Counted from the first letter of the stretch, positions 18,650 through 27,690 are shown. The stretch is 64,000 nucleotides of DNA from Erythrobacter sp. HL-111 (GCF_900105095.1 NZ_LT629743.1:1488001-1552000); one strand, 5' to 3'. Translations and numbers: made by a program. The notes: generated by a model from the letters alone, not told the origin.

Positions 18650-20827
18650 GTGAACGCTCCCCCCGCCCTCGACAAGCCCGCCCTCGACAAGCCCGCCCTC
18701 GACAAGGCTACCCTTGATCAGGGCACTCAAGCGAAGCTGGTCGGCACGCGTTTCACCGTGCCCGGAATGCGCTGCGCGGGATGCATCGCCAAGATCGAGC
18801 GCGAACTGCCCAGGATCGACGGGATCGAGGCCGCCCGGGTCAATTTCTCGTCCAAGCGCGTCGCGGTCCATCACCGCCCCGGCCTCGACGAGGAGCGCAT
18901 CGCCGAGGCCTTGCGCGAACTCGGCTTCGAGGCGCAGCCGGTCGCCGAGAACCCGCTCGGCCAGGAGGAGGCGGAAAAGAAGCAGCTGACCCGCGCGCTG
19001 GGCGTCGCGGGCTTCGGCATGATGAACGTCATGCTGCTTTCGGTCAGCGTCTGGTCCGGGGCCGAGGGGGCGACGCGCGAGCTGTTCCACTGGCTGTCCG
19101 CGCTGATCGCCCTGCCCGTCATCACCTATTCGGGTCGCCCCTTCTTCTCCTCCGCGCTGATGGCGTTGCGCTACCGCCGCACCAACATGGACGTGCCGAT
19201 CTCGATCGGCGTGATCCTCGCCACCGCGCTCAGCCTCTACGAGACGATCACCGGGGGCGAACACGCCTATTTCGAAAGCGCGGTCATGCTGCTCTTCTTC
19301 CTCCTCGCAGGACGCGCGCTCGATGCCGAGATGCGGACCCGCACGAGGGCCGGGATCGGCGCGCTGCTCTCGCGCATGGGCAAGAGCGCCAGCGTGATCG
19401 GCCCCGACGGGGCAACCCGCCGGCTCGACGCGCAGGATCTCGAGCCCGGGATGCTGGTGCTGGTCGCTGCCGGCGAAGCGCTCGCCGCCGATGGCGAGGT
19501 GGAGGAAGGCTCCTCCAGCATCGACAACGCCATGCTCACCGGCGAAAGCACGCCCGAACCCGTCGGCAAGGGCAGCGAGGTCCACGCCGGCGCGATCAAT
19601 CTCGGCGGCCCGATCCGCGTCCGCCTGACCCGCACGGCCGAGGACACCGCCATTGCCGAGATCGCCCGGCTGATGGACGAGGCGGGCCAGTCGCGCAGCC
19701 ATTACGTCCGCATCGCCGACCGCGCGAGCCGCGCCTATGCCCCGGTGGTCCACGCCCTCGCCGCGCTCGCCTTCGTCGGGTGGATGATCGCGGGCGCGGG
19801 CTGGCACCAGTCGCTCGTCATCGCGATCGCCGTGCTGATCATCACCTGTCCCTGCGCCATGGGCCTCGCGGTCCCGGCGGCGCAGGTGGTCGCCTCCGGC
19901 GCGCTGCTGAAACGCGGCCTGCTGGTCAAGGACGGGAGCGCCCTCGAACGCCTCGCCGAATGCGACGTCGCGCTGTTCGACAAGACCGGAACGCTGACGC
20001 TGGGCGAACCGCGGCCCGACATTTCCGGGCTTTCGGCGGAGGACCGCGCGGTAGCGCTCGGCCTCGCGCAGAACAGCCGCCACCCGCTCAGCCGGGGGCT
20101 TGCCGAGGCGCTGCGGGCGGCAGGGGTCGAGGCCGCCCCGGTCGAGGATGTCCGCGAGACGAGCGGGAGCGGACTGGCCGGCAGGTGGAACGGCATTTCC
20201 GTCGCGCTCGAACGGCCCGAGGATGCCCGGACCGCGCTCGCCACGCGGCTCAGGATCGGCGAACGCGCGACCACCCTCGGTTTCACCGACCCGCTGCGTC
20301 CCGACACCGCCGCGACCATCGCGGCGCTGGGGGAGGCGGGGCTTTCCGCGAGCATCCTGTCGGGCGACCGCGAACAGGCCGTGGCGAAGGTGGCGCGCGA
20401 TCTCGGCCTTGCGGCGCGCGCCGCGGCCAGCCCGCAGGACAAGCTCGCCGCGCTCGAGGCCCTGCGCGCCGAAGGGCACCGCCCGCTGATGGTCGGCGAC
20501 GGGCTCAACGACGGGCCCGCGCTCGCCGCCGCCCACGCCTCGATCGCGCCGGGCACGGCCTCGGACGCGAGCCAGCAGGCCGCCGACGCGGTGTTCATCG
20601 GCGAAAGGCTGATGCCGGTCGCGCTCGCAATCCGGGTGGCGCGATCGACCATGCGGATCGTGCGGCAGAACTTCGCCTTCGCGATTCTCTACAACGTGCT
20701 TGCCGTGCCGCTTGCCCTGTTCGGCTATGTCACCCCGCTGATTGCGGCGATCGCCATGTCGCTTTCCTCGCTGGTCGTGGTGGCCAATTCATTGCGGCTC
20801 GCGCGGTCCGCCGGCGACGCCGCGTGA
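18650..20827 (+). CDS. ccoI: Copper-transporting P-type ATPase of cbb3 assembly
   Basis: A 725-residue P1B-type ATPase that moves copper across the inner membrane for cbb3 biogenesis. An N-terminal heavy-metal domain carries MRCAGC (C42, C45). The transmembrane CPC motif (C400, C402) and the phosphorylation site DKTGT (D444) follow, then the GDGLNDGPAL hinge. It starts with GTG at 18650, immediately after the ccoH stop. The first 21 residues contain three exact copies of a 15-base unit coding for Pro-Ala-Leu-Asp-Lys and a degenerate fourth, a linker not needed for the family fold and possibly a recent slippage product. Confidence 0.95.
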   Translation: MNAPPALDKPALDKPALDKATLDQGTQAKLVGTRFTVPGMRCAGCIAKIERELPRIDGIEAARVNFSSKRVAVHHRPGLDEERIAEALRELGFEAQPVAENPLGQEEAEKKQLTRALGVAGFGMMNVMLLSVSVWSGAEGATRELFHWLSALIALPVITYSGRPFFSSALMALRYRRTNMDVPISIGVILATALSLYETITGGEHAYFESAVMLLFFLLAGRALDAEMRTRTRAGIGALLSRMGKSASVIGPDGATRRLDAQDLEPGMLVLVAAGEALAADGEVEEGSSSIDNAMLTGESTPEPVGKGSEVHAGAINLGGPIRVRLTRTAEDTAIAEIARLMDEAGQSRSHYVRIADRASRAYAPVVHALAALAFVGWMIAGAGWHQSLVIAIAVLIITCPCAMGLAVPAAQVVASGALLKRGLLVKDGSALERLAECDVALFDKTGTLTLGEPRPDISGLSAEDRAVALGLAQNSRHPLSRGLAEALRAAGVEAAPVEDVRETSGSGLAGRWNGISVALERPEDARTALATRLRIGERATTLGFTDPLRPDTAATIAALGEAGLSASILSGDREQAVAKVARDLGLAARAAASPQDKLAALEALRAEGHRPLMVGDGLNDGPALAAAHASIAPGTASDASQQAADAVFIGERLMPVALAIRVARSTMRIVRQNFAFAILYNVLAVPLALFGYVTPLIAAIAMSLSSLVVVANSLRLARSAGDAA
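18662..18721 (+). repeat. Tandem 15-base repeat within ccoI
   Basis: CCCGCCCTCGACAAG occurs three times without change (18662-18676, 18677-18691, 18692-18706), followed by a degenerate copy to 18721. It encodes a PALDK linker ahead of the metal-binding domain and could vary in copy number between strains. Confidence 0.95.
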
Positions 20828-20991
20828 CCGGGCTGTCCTTCCTCATTCCGATCGCGCTCGGCATGGGCGTGCTGGGGCTCGCCGCCTTCTTCTGGAGCAT
20901 GAAGAGCGGGCAATATGAAGACCTCGACGGGGCGGCGAACCGCATCCTGATCGACGAAGATGGCAGCGGGGAAAAGGACGGCGGGGAATGA
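20824..20991 (+). CDS. ccoS: cbb3-type cytochrome oxidase assembly protein CcoS
   Basis: A 55-residue protein starting at a GTG that overlaps the ccoI stop (GTGA). One transmembrane helix (about 4-25) is followed by the WSMKSGQYEDLDG motif that defines CcoS, and then an acidic tail. It is needed for heme or copper insertion into CcoN in other species. The last gene of the core operon; its stop overlaps the start of the next small gene by 4 bases. Confidence 0.95.
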   Translation: MTGLSFLIPIALGMGVLGLAAFFWSMKSGQYEDLDGAANRILIDEDGSGEKDGGE

Positions 20992-21206
20992 ACGCCTCGC
21001 TCCTCGCCTTCGCCGCGCTGGTGCCGCTTGCCGCCGGGCCGGTGGCGGGCAAGGCGGAGGAGGAGGTGCTCACCCTCGCCCTGTGCGGCGGCGGAGCGGT
21101 CACCATCCCGCTGGGCGAAGGCGGCGACCTGCCGGAACGCGGCTGCGACCCGCAGGCCTGCCACGCGGCGACGTGCCGGGAAAAGGGCCTTCGCCCGCGG
21201 ATTTGA
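20988..21206 (+). CDS. Small exported Cys-containing protein of the cco operon
   Basis: A 72-residue protein whose ATG overlaps the ccoS stop (ATGA), so it is probably translated with the cbb3 genes. It has a short signal peptide (about 1-22, AALVPLAAGPVAGKAEEE) and four cysteines after it (one in ALCGGG, then CDPQACHAATC). I do not recognise a named family. The export signal and cysteine spacing would suit a periplasmic metal- or heme-binding helper for cbb3 assembly, but that is inference. The stop codon lies in an FNR-like box upstream of hemN. Confidence 0.7.
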   Translation: MNASLLAFAALVPLAAGPVAGKAEEEVLTLALCGGGAVTIPLGEGGDLPERGCDPQACHAATCREKGLRPRI

Positions 21207-21246
21207 TCTCCCGCAAAGACGCCTTGCCCGCAAGCGGCTCTAACGG
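21203..21246 (+). promoter_or_regulatory. FNR-like box and promoter of hemN
   Basis: TTGATCTCCCGCAA (21203-21216) keeps the TTGAT half and the CAA end of an FNR box. A TAACGG -10-like element lies at 21241-21246, as TAACGC does in the ccoN promoter. If transcription begins at 21251-21252, the box is centred at about -41.5 and the mRNA is nearly leaderless; no Shine-Dalgarno sequence precedes the ATG. Confidence 0.5.
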
Positions 21247-21251
21247 CCCTC

Positions 21252-22562
21252 ATGTGGCCCTATCATCCCGACCTGCTCGCCAAGCCCGTCCCGCGCTACA
21301 CGAGCTATCCCACCGCGGCCGATTTCGGTCCCCTTCCCGCCCATGCCATCACGCGCGCGATCGAGGGAGCGTCGGGCGACATCTCGCTCTATCTCCACAT
21401 CCCGTTCTGCGAGAAGATCTGCTATTATTGCGGCTGCAACACGGGCGCTTCCGGGCGGCGCACGCGGGTCGAAAGCTACCTCGCCGCGCTGCACGAGGAA
21501 ATCGCGGTGGTGGCCAGCCTGCTGCCCGCGGACACGCGCGTCAGGCGTATCGCCTTCGGCGGGGGCAGCCCCAACGCGATCCTGCCGGCCGAATTCCTCG
21601 AACTGGTGGATGCGCTCCACCACCACCTCCCGCTCGCGCGGCCCGACTGGTCGATCGAGCTCGACCCGCGCACCATGTCCGCCGAATGGGGCCGCACGCT
21701 GGGCGAGGTCGGGGTCAGCCGGGCGAGCATGGGGGTGCAGACCTTCGCGCCCCATCTGCAAAAGGCGATCGGGCGCGAACAGGACGATGCCCTCATCGCG
21801 CGCAGCGTCGACTGGCTGCGGGCCGCGGGCGTCACGTCGATGAATTTCGATCTCATGTATGGCCTGCCCGGCCAGACACGAGCCGACCTTGCCGACAGCC
21901 TCGACAAGACCCGCCGCATGGGCGCGGAGCGGGTCGCGGTGTTCGGCTATGCCCATGTCCCGCACATGGTCCCGCGCCAGACCATGATCGACGCGAGCGA
22001 CCTGCCGGGGGCCGAGGAACGCTTCGCCATGGCCGAGCAGGGCTATGCCTTCCTCACCGGCCACGGCTACGAGGCGGTCGGCTTCGACCATTTCGCCCTG
22101 CCGTCGGACCCGATGGCGGTCGCGACCCGCGAAGGCACGTTGCGGCGCAATTTCCAGGGCTTCACCTGCGACCCCAGCGAGGTTCTCATCGGGTTCGGGT
22201 CGAGCGCGATCAGCGGCTTTCCCGGCCTCATCGCGCAGAACGAGAAGAACAACGGACGCTACCGGATGTTCTCGTCGCAGGGGAAGCTGTCGGCCGGGGT
22301 GGGCATCGCCCGCTCGCCGCAGGACCGGATGCGCGCCCGGCTGATCGAGGAACTGCTGTGCCGCGGCAAGGTGGAGCTTTCGCCCTGCCTATTTGCCGAG
22401 GTCCAGCCGCGTCTCGCCCCCTTTGCCGAGCGCGGCCTTGCGCGGATCGACGGGCTCGAGCTGGCGATCACGCGTGATGGCCTCCCCTATGCCCGCGTGA
22501 TCGCCTCCCTGTTCGACGCCTATCGCGCGACCACGCAGCACCGCTTCAGCTCGGCGATCTGA
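21252..22562 (+). CDS. hemN: Oxygen-independent coproporphyrinogen III oxidase
   Basis: A 436-residue radical SAM enzyme that oxidatively decarboxylates two propionates of coproporphyrinogen III, giving protoporphyrinogen IX without oxygen. The cluster motif is C53-x3-C57-x2-C60-x-C62 (CEKICYYCGC), matching HemN, which has the extra fourth cysteine, rather than HemW. FGGGSPN and the later GFGSSAISGF segment are also present, and the length fits HemN (about 450). It lies next to the cbb3 operon and behind a probable FNR-like box, so heme supply and oxidase synthesis would be induced together at low oxygen. Confidence 0.95.
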   Translation: MWPYHPDLLAKPVPRYTSYPTAADFGPLPAHAITRAIEGASGDISLYLHIPFCEKICYYCGCNTGASGRRTRVESYLAALHEEIAVVASLLPADTRVRRIAFGGGSPNAILPAEFLELVDALHHHLPLARPDWSIELDPRTMSAEWGRTLGEVGVSRASMGVQTFAPHLQKAIGREQDDALIARSVDWLRAAGVTSMNFDLMYGLPGQTRADLADSLDKTRRMGAERVAVFGYAHVPHMVPRQTMIDASDLPGAEERFAMAEQGYAFLTGHGYEAVGFDHFALPSDPMAVATREGTLRRNFQGFTCDPSEVLIGFGSSAISGFPGLIAQNEKNNGRYRMFSSQGKLSAGVGIARSPQDRMRARLIEELLCRGKVELSPCLFAEVQPRLAPFAERGLARIDGLELAITRDGLPYARVIASLFDAYRATTQHRFSSAI

Positions 22563-22572
22563 AGCCGCGGGC

Positions 22573-22600
22573 TTGCCTCGGGCCGGTGGCGGGCTAGGCT
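22573..22600 (+). promoter_or_regulatory. Putative promoter of csaA, leaderless transcript
   Basis: TTGCCT (22573-22578) and TAGGCT (22595-22600) are 16 bases apart. Only 6 bases separate the -10 from the ATG at 22607 and there is no Shine-Dalgarno sequence, so the mRNA probably starts at or near the ATG. Confidence 0.5.
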
Positions 22601-22606
22601 GGGCCG

Positions 22607-22942
22607 ATGACGATCACGATCGACGATTTCCTCGCCGTGGACATCCGCGCGGGGACGGTGGTGGAGGCGGCGCCCTTTCCCGAAGCGAAAAAGCCCGCAA
22701 TCAGGCTGACGATCGATTTCGGGCCGGAGATCGGCCGGAAGAAAAGCAGCGCGCAGATCACCGACCGCTACACGCCCGAAACCCTCGTGGGTCAGAAGGT
22801 CATGGCGGTGGTGAATTTCCCGCCGCGCCAGATCGGGCCGTTCATGTCGCAAGTGCTGGTGCTGGGCTTTCCCGATGCGGATGGCGCGATCGTGCTGGCC
22901 GCCCCGCAGGGCGAGGTGCCGGACGGGGCGCGGCTCGCCTAG
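22607..22942 (+). CDS. csaA: CsaA-type tRNA-binding (Trbp111) domain protein
   Basis: A 111-residue protein consisting of a single tRNA-binding OB fold, the normal CsaA length. Family stretches are DFLAVDIRAGTVVEAAPFPEA at the start (the DIRVGxI-type motif), KKSSAQIT, VVNFPPRQIGPFMSQVLVLGF and the closing EVPDGARLA. CsaA proteins are dimers that bind tRNA and have chaperone-like activity reported in Bacillus. The last 4 bases overlap the end of the convergent sulfotransferase gene, so no terminator separates them. Confidence 0.93.
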   Translation: MTITIDDFLAVDIRAGTVVEAAPFPEAKKPAIRLTIDFGPEIGRKKSSAQITDRYTPETLVGQKVMAVVNFPPRQIGPFMSQVLVLGFPDADGAIVLAAPQGEVPDGARLA

Positions 22943-24939
22943 ATCTCCCGCGGCGCAAGGTCGCCGAGCGCCTCCTTCAGTTCCCCGAGCCACGGCTCGA
23001 ACGGCTTCCACGCGCCCTGCCCCTTGCGGTTGAGCGGCTGGCGCACCTGCTCGCTCGAGGCGGTTCGCACGGCGCGCGAAGTGCGGTGGAAGTCGAGGCA
23101 CGCCTCCTCGAAGGGAAGGCCGACGTGATCGAGCATCCGCCGGGTCTGCCCCTCGAGATCGTCGAGCACATCCTCGTGCCGCACGCGCAGCACCTTGCCC
23201 GGCAGGACCTCGTCCCAATGGTCCATCAACGCGACGTAATCGGCGTAATAGCGGCCCATCTCGCGCAGCCCGTAGGTGAATTCCTGTCCCTCGGCGAAGA
23301 GCTGCTTGAAGCCCGAAAAGCAGCAATCCATCGGATCGCGGCGGGCGTCGATGATCTTCGCATTGGGCAGGATCAGGTGGATGAGGCCGATGTGGCGGAA
23401 ATTGTTCGGCATCTTGTCGATGAAGAATGGCGCGCCCGCGCGGTGGATGCGGGTGTTCTCGATGAAATCCCGCCCGAATTTCGCCAACTGGTCTGCGGTG
23501 AGTTCACGAAGTACGTCGGGGTAGCGGTTTTCGCCGACGCGCCTTCCGCGAAGCCTGTGGGCAAGCGCGAGGATGTCGGGAAGCTCCAACGTTCCATCGA
23601 TCTGTGAATGGCTGGCGAGGATCTGTTCGAGCAGGGTCGATCCCGCGCGCGGCAGGCCGAGGATGAAGATCGGGTCGGGCGCGTCGTGGCCCGATCCCGC
23701 ACGTGCCTCGAACAGGTCCCTGGTGCAGACCGCCTTCTGCCGCGCCAGTTCCGCGCTCATCGCGTCGGCGCTGTAACGGGTCTGGGCGCGCTTCAGCGCA
23801 TTGCCTTCGTCGTAAGCCGCGAAACTTGCGGCATATTCCTCGCGGTCCTCGTGCGCCTTGCCGAGCGCGAAGGCAATGTGGACCCGGTCCATGAAGGACA
23901 GGTCCGGGCGCGCCGCCTGTTCCTTCATCGCCGCCAGTTCGTCCTCGCCGAAGCGATAGGTCTTGAGATTGGCCAGCGCATACCACGCATCGCCGTGGTC
24001 CGGTTTCGCGGCGATTGCCGCGCGGTAGGCCGCAATCGCCGCCTCGCGCGCGCCGGTGGTCTTGAGCGCATGGCCCTTGCTGGTGAGGTTCGCCGGGTCC
24101 CGGGGGTGCTGCTGGAGCACCGCATCGAACAGTTCCAGCCCGCGCTCGTAATCGCCCACGGCCATGCTTTCGATCGCGAGGCGCGAGCGGAACACCGGGC
24201 TTGCCGGATCGCGCGCGTAGAGCTTTTCCGCCTCCTCGTGCGCCTTGGCGAAGTTCTGCCGCCGCCGCAGCGCGTCGATGTAGTCGAGCCGCAGCTGCAC
24301 GTCGTCGGGGGCGAAGGCCACCGCGCTTTCGAGGAGGAATTCCGCCTCCTCCAGCACGCCGAACTCGATCCCGACCTTCGCCAGCAGGCGCATCCCCTCG
24401 ATGTGGTTCGCGTCCTTTCGCGGATGGGTCCTGAGGTAATGGCGGCAGATCTCCTCGGCCCGCAGCAGCCGCCCTTCGGCAAGATGGTTCGTCACCGCCA
24501 CCAGTTCGCGCGGCAGGCGGGCGAGGCGCTCTTGCTGGCGGCGGGCCATTGCCGCCTCGGCCGCGCGGCCGGCCGCCGCCAGCAGCCGCGCCTGTTCGCG
24601 CCAGCTCGCCTCCAATGCAGGGTTGAAACGGGTCGCGCGGACGAAGGCGGCAAGCGCCTCGGCCTCCCGCCCGCGGGCGAGCGCGAGGTGCCCCGCCTCC
24701 TGCCACGCCCGGCCGTATTCGGGCATCGCGCGGTGGAGCTTGCTGAGCCAGTCCTCCGCCGCCTCGTAATCCTTCAGGTAGCGCGCAGCGACCGCCGCGA
24801 GGTAGAGCGCCTCGCCGTCGCCCGGATCATCCTGGACAAGGGCGCGCGCCATCGCCAGCCCTTCGGCGAAACGGCCCTGCTGCAGCGCGGCCTGCGCCTG
24901 CTTGAGCTCGGCCGCACGGGTTGTCGCTTCGGCGGTCAT
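22939..24939 (-). CDS. TPR-repeat sulfotransferase family protein
   Basis: A 666-residue cytosolic protein. About ten tetratricopeptide repeats cover residues 10-370, and a sulfotransferase domain covers about 420-650. The PAPS-binding loop is seen in FILGLPRAGSTLLEQIL, and a KMPNNFRHIGLIHLILPNAK segment matches the family. It would transfer sulfate from PAPS to an unknown acceptor, perhaps a protein, lipid or glycan bound by the TPR part. No PAPS synthesis genes are nearby. The gene lies downstream of the TonB receptor gene but beyond a strong terminator, so it probably has its own promoter in the 72-base gap. No signal peptide is seen. Confidence 0.88.
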   Translation of the reverse strand: MTAEATTRAAELKQAQAALQQGRFAEGLAMARALVQDDPGDGEALYLAAVAARYLKDYEAAEDWLSKLHRAMPEYGRAWQEAGHLALARGREAEALAAFVRATRFNPALEASWREQARLLAAAGRAAEAAMARRQQERLARLPRELVAVTNHLAEGRLLRAEEICRHYLRTHPRKDANHIEGMRLLAKVGIEFGVLEEAEFLLESAVAFAPDDVQLRLDYIDALRRRQNFAKAHEEAEKLYARDPASPVFRSRLAIESMAVGDYERGLELFDAVLQQHPRDPANLTSKGHALKTTGAREAAIAAYRAAIAAKPDHGDAWYALANLKTYRFGEDELAAMKEQAARPDLSFMDRVHIAFALGKAHEDREEYAASFAAYDEGNALKRAQTRYSADAMSAELARQKAVCTRDLFEARAGSGHDAPDPIFILGLPRAGSTLLEQILASHSQIDGTLELPDILALAHRLRGRRVGENRYPDVLRELTADQLAKFGRDFIENTRIHRAGAPFFIDKMPNNFRHIGLIHLILPNAKIIDARRDPMDCCFSGFKQLFAEGQEFTYGLREMGRYYADYVALMDHWDEVLPGKVLRVRHEDVLDDLEGQTRRMLDHVGLPFEEACLDFHRTSRAVRTASSEQVRQPLNRKGQGAWKPFEPWLGELKEALGDLAPREI

Positions 24940-24956
24940 CTTCCTGCCCTACACGC

Positions 24957-24991
24957 AAAAAGGCGGGAGTGAACACCTGTCCACCCCCGCC
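24957..24991 (-). terminator. Rho-independent terminator after the TonB-dependent receptor gene
   Basis: Read on the - strand, GGCGGG (24991-24986) pairs with CCCGCC (24967-24962), supported by an inner GTG/CAC pairing, and is followed by TTTTT (24961-24957). It sits 20 bases after the receptor stop codon. Confidence 0.8.
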
Positions 24992-25011
24992 GTTTGCCGT
25001 TTCACCGCGCG

Positions 25012-27690
25012 TCAGTAGTCGTAGCCGATCCGCAGGCCCACGGTGAGCGGGCGATTGGTCACGATCCGTGCACGGTCGTTGACGAAATTGCCCGAGATCT
25101 CGGCGCGTTCGTCGAACAGGTTCTCGCCGAAGATCTCGACGTTCCACCGGTCGCGTTCGACCCCGAAGGCGAGGTCGACCACGGTGTAGCTGTCGAGTTC
25201 GAGCCGGTTGATCTCGATGATGTCGGTGAACTTGCTGGCCGAATGGGTCACCTGCGGCATGACATAGGCGCCGAGCGTCGCGGAAAGGTCGAATTCGTAG
25301 CGCACCCGCATATTGCCCTGGAAGGAAGGCGCGAAGGCGAGCTGCGAGCCTTCGACCACGTCGTCGGTCGGGATCAGCACGTCGGTGATCTCGGTGTCGA
25401 GGATCGAGAGCGCGCCCGCGACCGTCAGCCCCGGCACCGCATAGGGCGCGAAGGTGAAGTCCGCCTCGAGCCCGTAGATCTCCGCATCGGCGGCATTGGC
25501 CGAGAAGAACAGGTTGGCGATCGACGGGTCGAAGATCGTCGTCTGGAGGTCCGAGATGTCGACAAAGAAGGCGCTGCCGTTGAAACGCAGCTGCCCGTCG
25601 ATGAGATCGAGCTTCCAGCCGAGTTCGTAGTTCTGCACCTCGTCGGTGCCGAGCTCGAACGGGACGGTGAAGGTGCCGCCATTGTCGAGCGCGGCGGTCG
25701 CGCCGCCCGGACGGTTGAGCAGGCCCGGCCGGAAGCCTTCCGAAAAGGTCGCGTAGAACAGCGTGTCGGGCGTCGGCGTCAGCGTCACGGTGCCCTTGAG
25801 GATCGTCCCGCTCGTCGCCGCCACGTCGGGCGCGCGGACCGAGTTGAACACGCGCTGCGCCTGCGCCGGAGTAAGTCCCGCCGCCTCGATGTCGGCGAGC
25901 GTGTCGTCGAGCGTGAAGTTCTGCCGCAGCGCTTCGGAGCAGGACAGGTTGAAGAAGAAATTCCCGTCGCCGTCGTACAGGTCACCGATATTGGTGCCGA
26001 AGGCGTCCTCGTCCGTGCCGCTGGTGTTGCAGAAACTGCCGTTCGCACCGCCCTCGAGATCGACCTCGATGTCGTAATAGCGCGCGCCGAGCGTGACGGT
26101 GAGCAGATCGGGCAGGATGTCGATCGACGCCTCGCCGAACAGGCCGAACTGTTCGTCGGTGCGGCGGATGTCGTTGCGGAAGATCGTGTCGCGCGGGAAC
26201 GGGCCGGGATCGCTGTTGTACGAACCCGGGAACGGGAAATTGGGGGCGAAGCCGCCGAAGGGCGCGGCATCGACATTGCCCGGGTAGTTGAAATCGTTGC
26301 GTTCCCGCAGCTCGAGATCCGAATAGAACCCGCCCGCCGTCACGCGCACCGGCCACTCCTCGGGCGTCGAGAAGCGCAGCTCCTGCGTGAACACCTGGGT
26401 TTCGCTGTCCGAGGTGACGTAGAGGTTCGGTTCCTGGCACGTGCCGCTGGGATCGGCCGCGCCCGGATAGGACACCGACCCGTCGCAGATGTAGTAGGGC
26501 AGGTACTGGCCGACGAACAGGTAATCGGTGTAATCGATCCGCTGGTCGGTGCGGCGGTCGGTGTAGGCACCGGTGTAGACCACGTCGAGCATCGCGATGC
26601 GGCCCTCGACCGTCCAGCTGGTGTTGGAGAAATCGTCCTCCAGCCGGTCATCCTCGAAACGCTGGATTTCGAGGTCGTCGAGCCCGCCGAGTTCCGGATC
26701 GGCGAAGAACACCCCGTCGGTCTCGAGGCTCTGGCGGGTGTGGGCGACGGTGACGGTCCAGTCGGGCGTGACCTCCCACAGCGCGGTGGCGCGGAAACCG
26801 GCATATTGCGTGTCGTTGAAATTCTCTTCGACGAGGCCGGCATTGTCGGCTTCGAGGAAGGTCACGTCCGACAGGTCGGCGGTCGACTGGAAACCGGCGC
26901 GGCGCGCGGCGACCGGCACGCCGTTGGCGCGGACCGTGCCTTCGGGCCGGAAACGGGCGCTTTCGCGAAGGTCGCGGGTGCCCTGGACGTTGTCGATGAA
27001 GCCGCCCTGGTCGTCGAGATAGACAACGCCGCGCAGGCCGAAATTGCTCGTCACGGGGACGTTCAGCATGACCTCGGCCGAATAGCTTTCCTCGCCGCCC
27101 TTGGTGAAGGCGACGCTGGAGGAAAAGCCCGCATCGAAACCCGACAGGTCGGGCTTGTTGGTGATGAGCCGGACGACGCCCGCCTGCGAGCTCGCGCCGA
27201 ACAGCGTACCCTGCGGGCCGGAGAGGACTTCGATCCGCTGGACGTCTGCGGCGTAGACATCGAGGTTGCGGCCCGGCTGGGCGAGCGGCTGTTCGTCGAG
27301 GTAGAAGGCGACGTTGGGGGCGAGACCCGCGACGCCCGCGGTGGTCAGGTTGGGCGTGGTCGAGGCGAGGCCGCGGATATAGATCGTGTTCTGCCCCGGC
27401 CCGGTGCCCCCGGCGGTGACGCTCGGCAATTGTTCGAGATAGTCCTCGAAAGTGTCGACGTTGAGCTGGTCGAGCTCCTCCTCGCCGATCGCCGAGACGG
27501 AGATCGGCACGTCCTGCAGGTCCTCGGTCCGTTTCTGCGCGGTGACGACGATGGTGCGCACGCCGCCCGTGCGCTGCTGGCCCTGCGGCTGGGCCGGCTG
27601 GGCGGCGGTGGCGGCGTCCTGCGCGACGGCGGGCGAGGCGATGGCGATGGCGAGCGCGCTGGCCGAGGCGCCGGCGATGAGCTTCTTCAT
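25012..27690 (-). CDS. TonB-dependent outer-membrane receptor
   Basis: An 892-residue receptor with a signal peptide (cleavage after SPAVAQ, about residue 24) and a TonB-box-like TIVVTAQKR near residue 45. A plug domain follows at about 55-170 (EDLQDVPISVSAI, then IYIRGLAS), and a 22-stranded barrel runs to the terminal tyrosine (RIGYDY). TonB receptors of this sphingomonad type import siderophores, vitamins or glycans; no neighbouring gene points to a substrate. It has a 372-base AT-rich upstream region and its own terminator, so it is monocistronic. The start is preceded by AAAGGGG. Confidence 0.95.
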   Translation of the reverse strand: MKKLIAGASASALAIAIASPAVAQDAATAAQPAQPQGQQRTGGVRTIVVTAQKRTEDLQDVPISVSAIGEEELDQLNVDTFEDYLEQLPSVTAGGTGPGQNTIYIRGLASTTPNLTTAGVAGLAPNVAFYLDEQPLAQPGRNLDVYAADVQRIEVLSGPQGTLFGASSQAGVVRLITNKPDLSGFDAGFSSSVAFTKGGEESYSAEVMLNVPVTSNFGLRGVVYLDDQGGFIDNVQGTRDLRESARFRPEGTVRANGVPVAARRAGFQSTADLSDVTFLEADNAGLVEENFNDTQYAGFRATALWEVTPDWTVTVAHTRQSLETDGVFFADPELGGLDDLEIQRFEDDRLEDDFSNTSWTVEGRIAMLDVVYTGAYTDRRTDQRIDYTDYLFVGQYLPYYICDGSVSYPGAADPSGTCQEPNLYVTSDSETQVFTQELRFSTPEEWPVRVTAGGFYSDLELRERNDFNYPGNVDAAPFGGFAPNFPFPGSYNSDPGPFPRDTIFRNDIRRTDEQFGLFGEASIDILPDLLTVTLGARYYDIEVDLEGGANGSFCNTSGTDEDAFGTNIGDLYDGDGNFFFNLSCSEALRQNFTLDDTLADIEAAGLTPAQAQRVFNSVRAPDVAATSGTILKGTVTLTPTPDTLFYATFSEGFRPGLLNRPGGATAALDNGGTFTVPFELGTDEVQNYELGWKLDLIDGQLRFNGSAFFVDISDLQTTIFDPSIANLFFSANAADAEIYGLEADFTFAPYAVPGLTVAGALSILDTEITDVLIPTDDVVEGSQLAFAPSFQGNMRVRYEFDLSATLGAYVMPQVTHSASKFTDIIEINRLELDSYTVVDLAFGVERDRWNVEIFGENLFDERAEISGNFVNDRARIVTNRPLTVGLRIGYDY

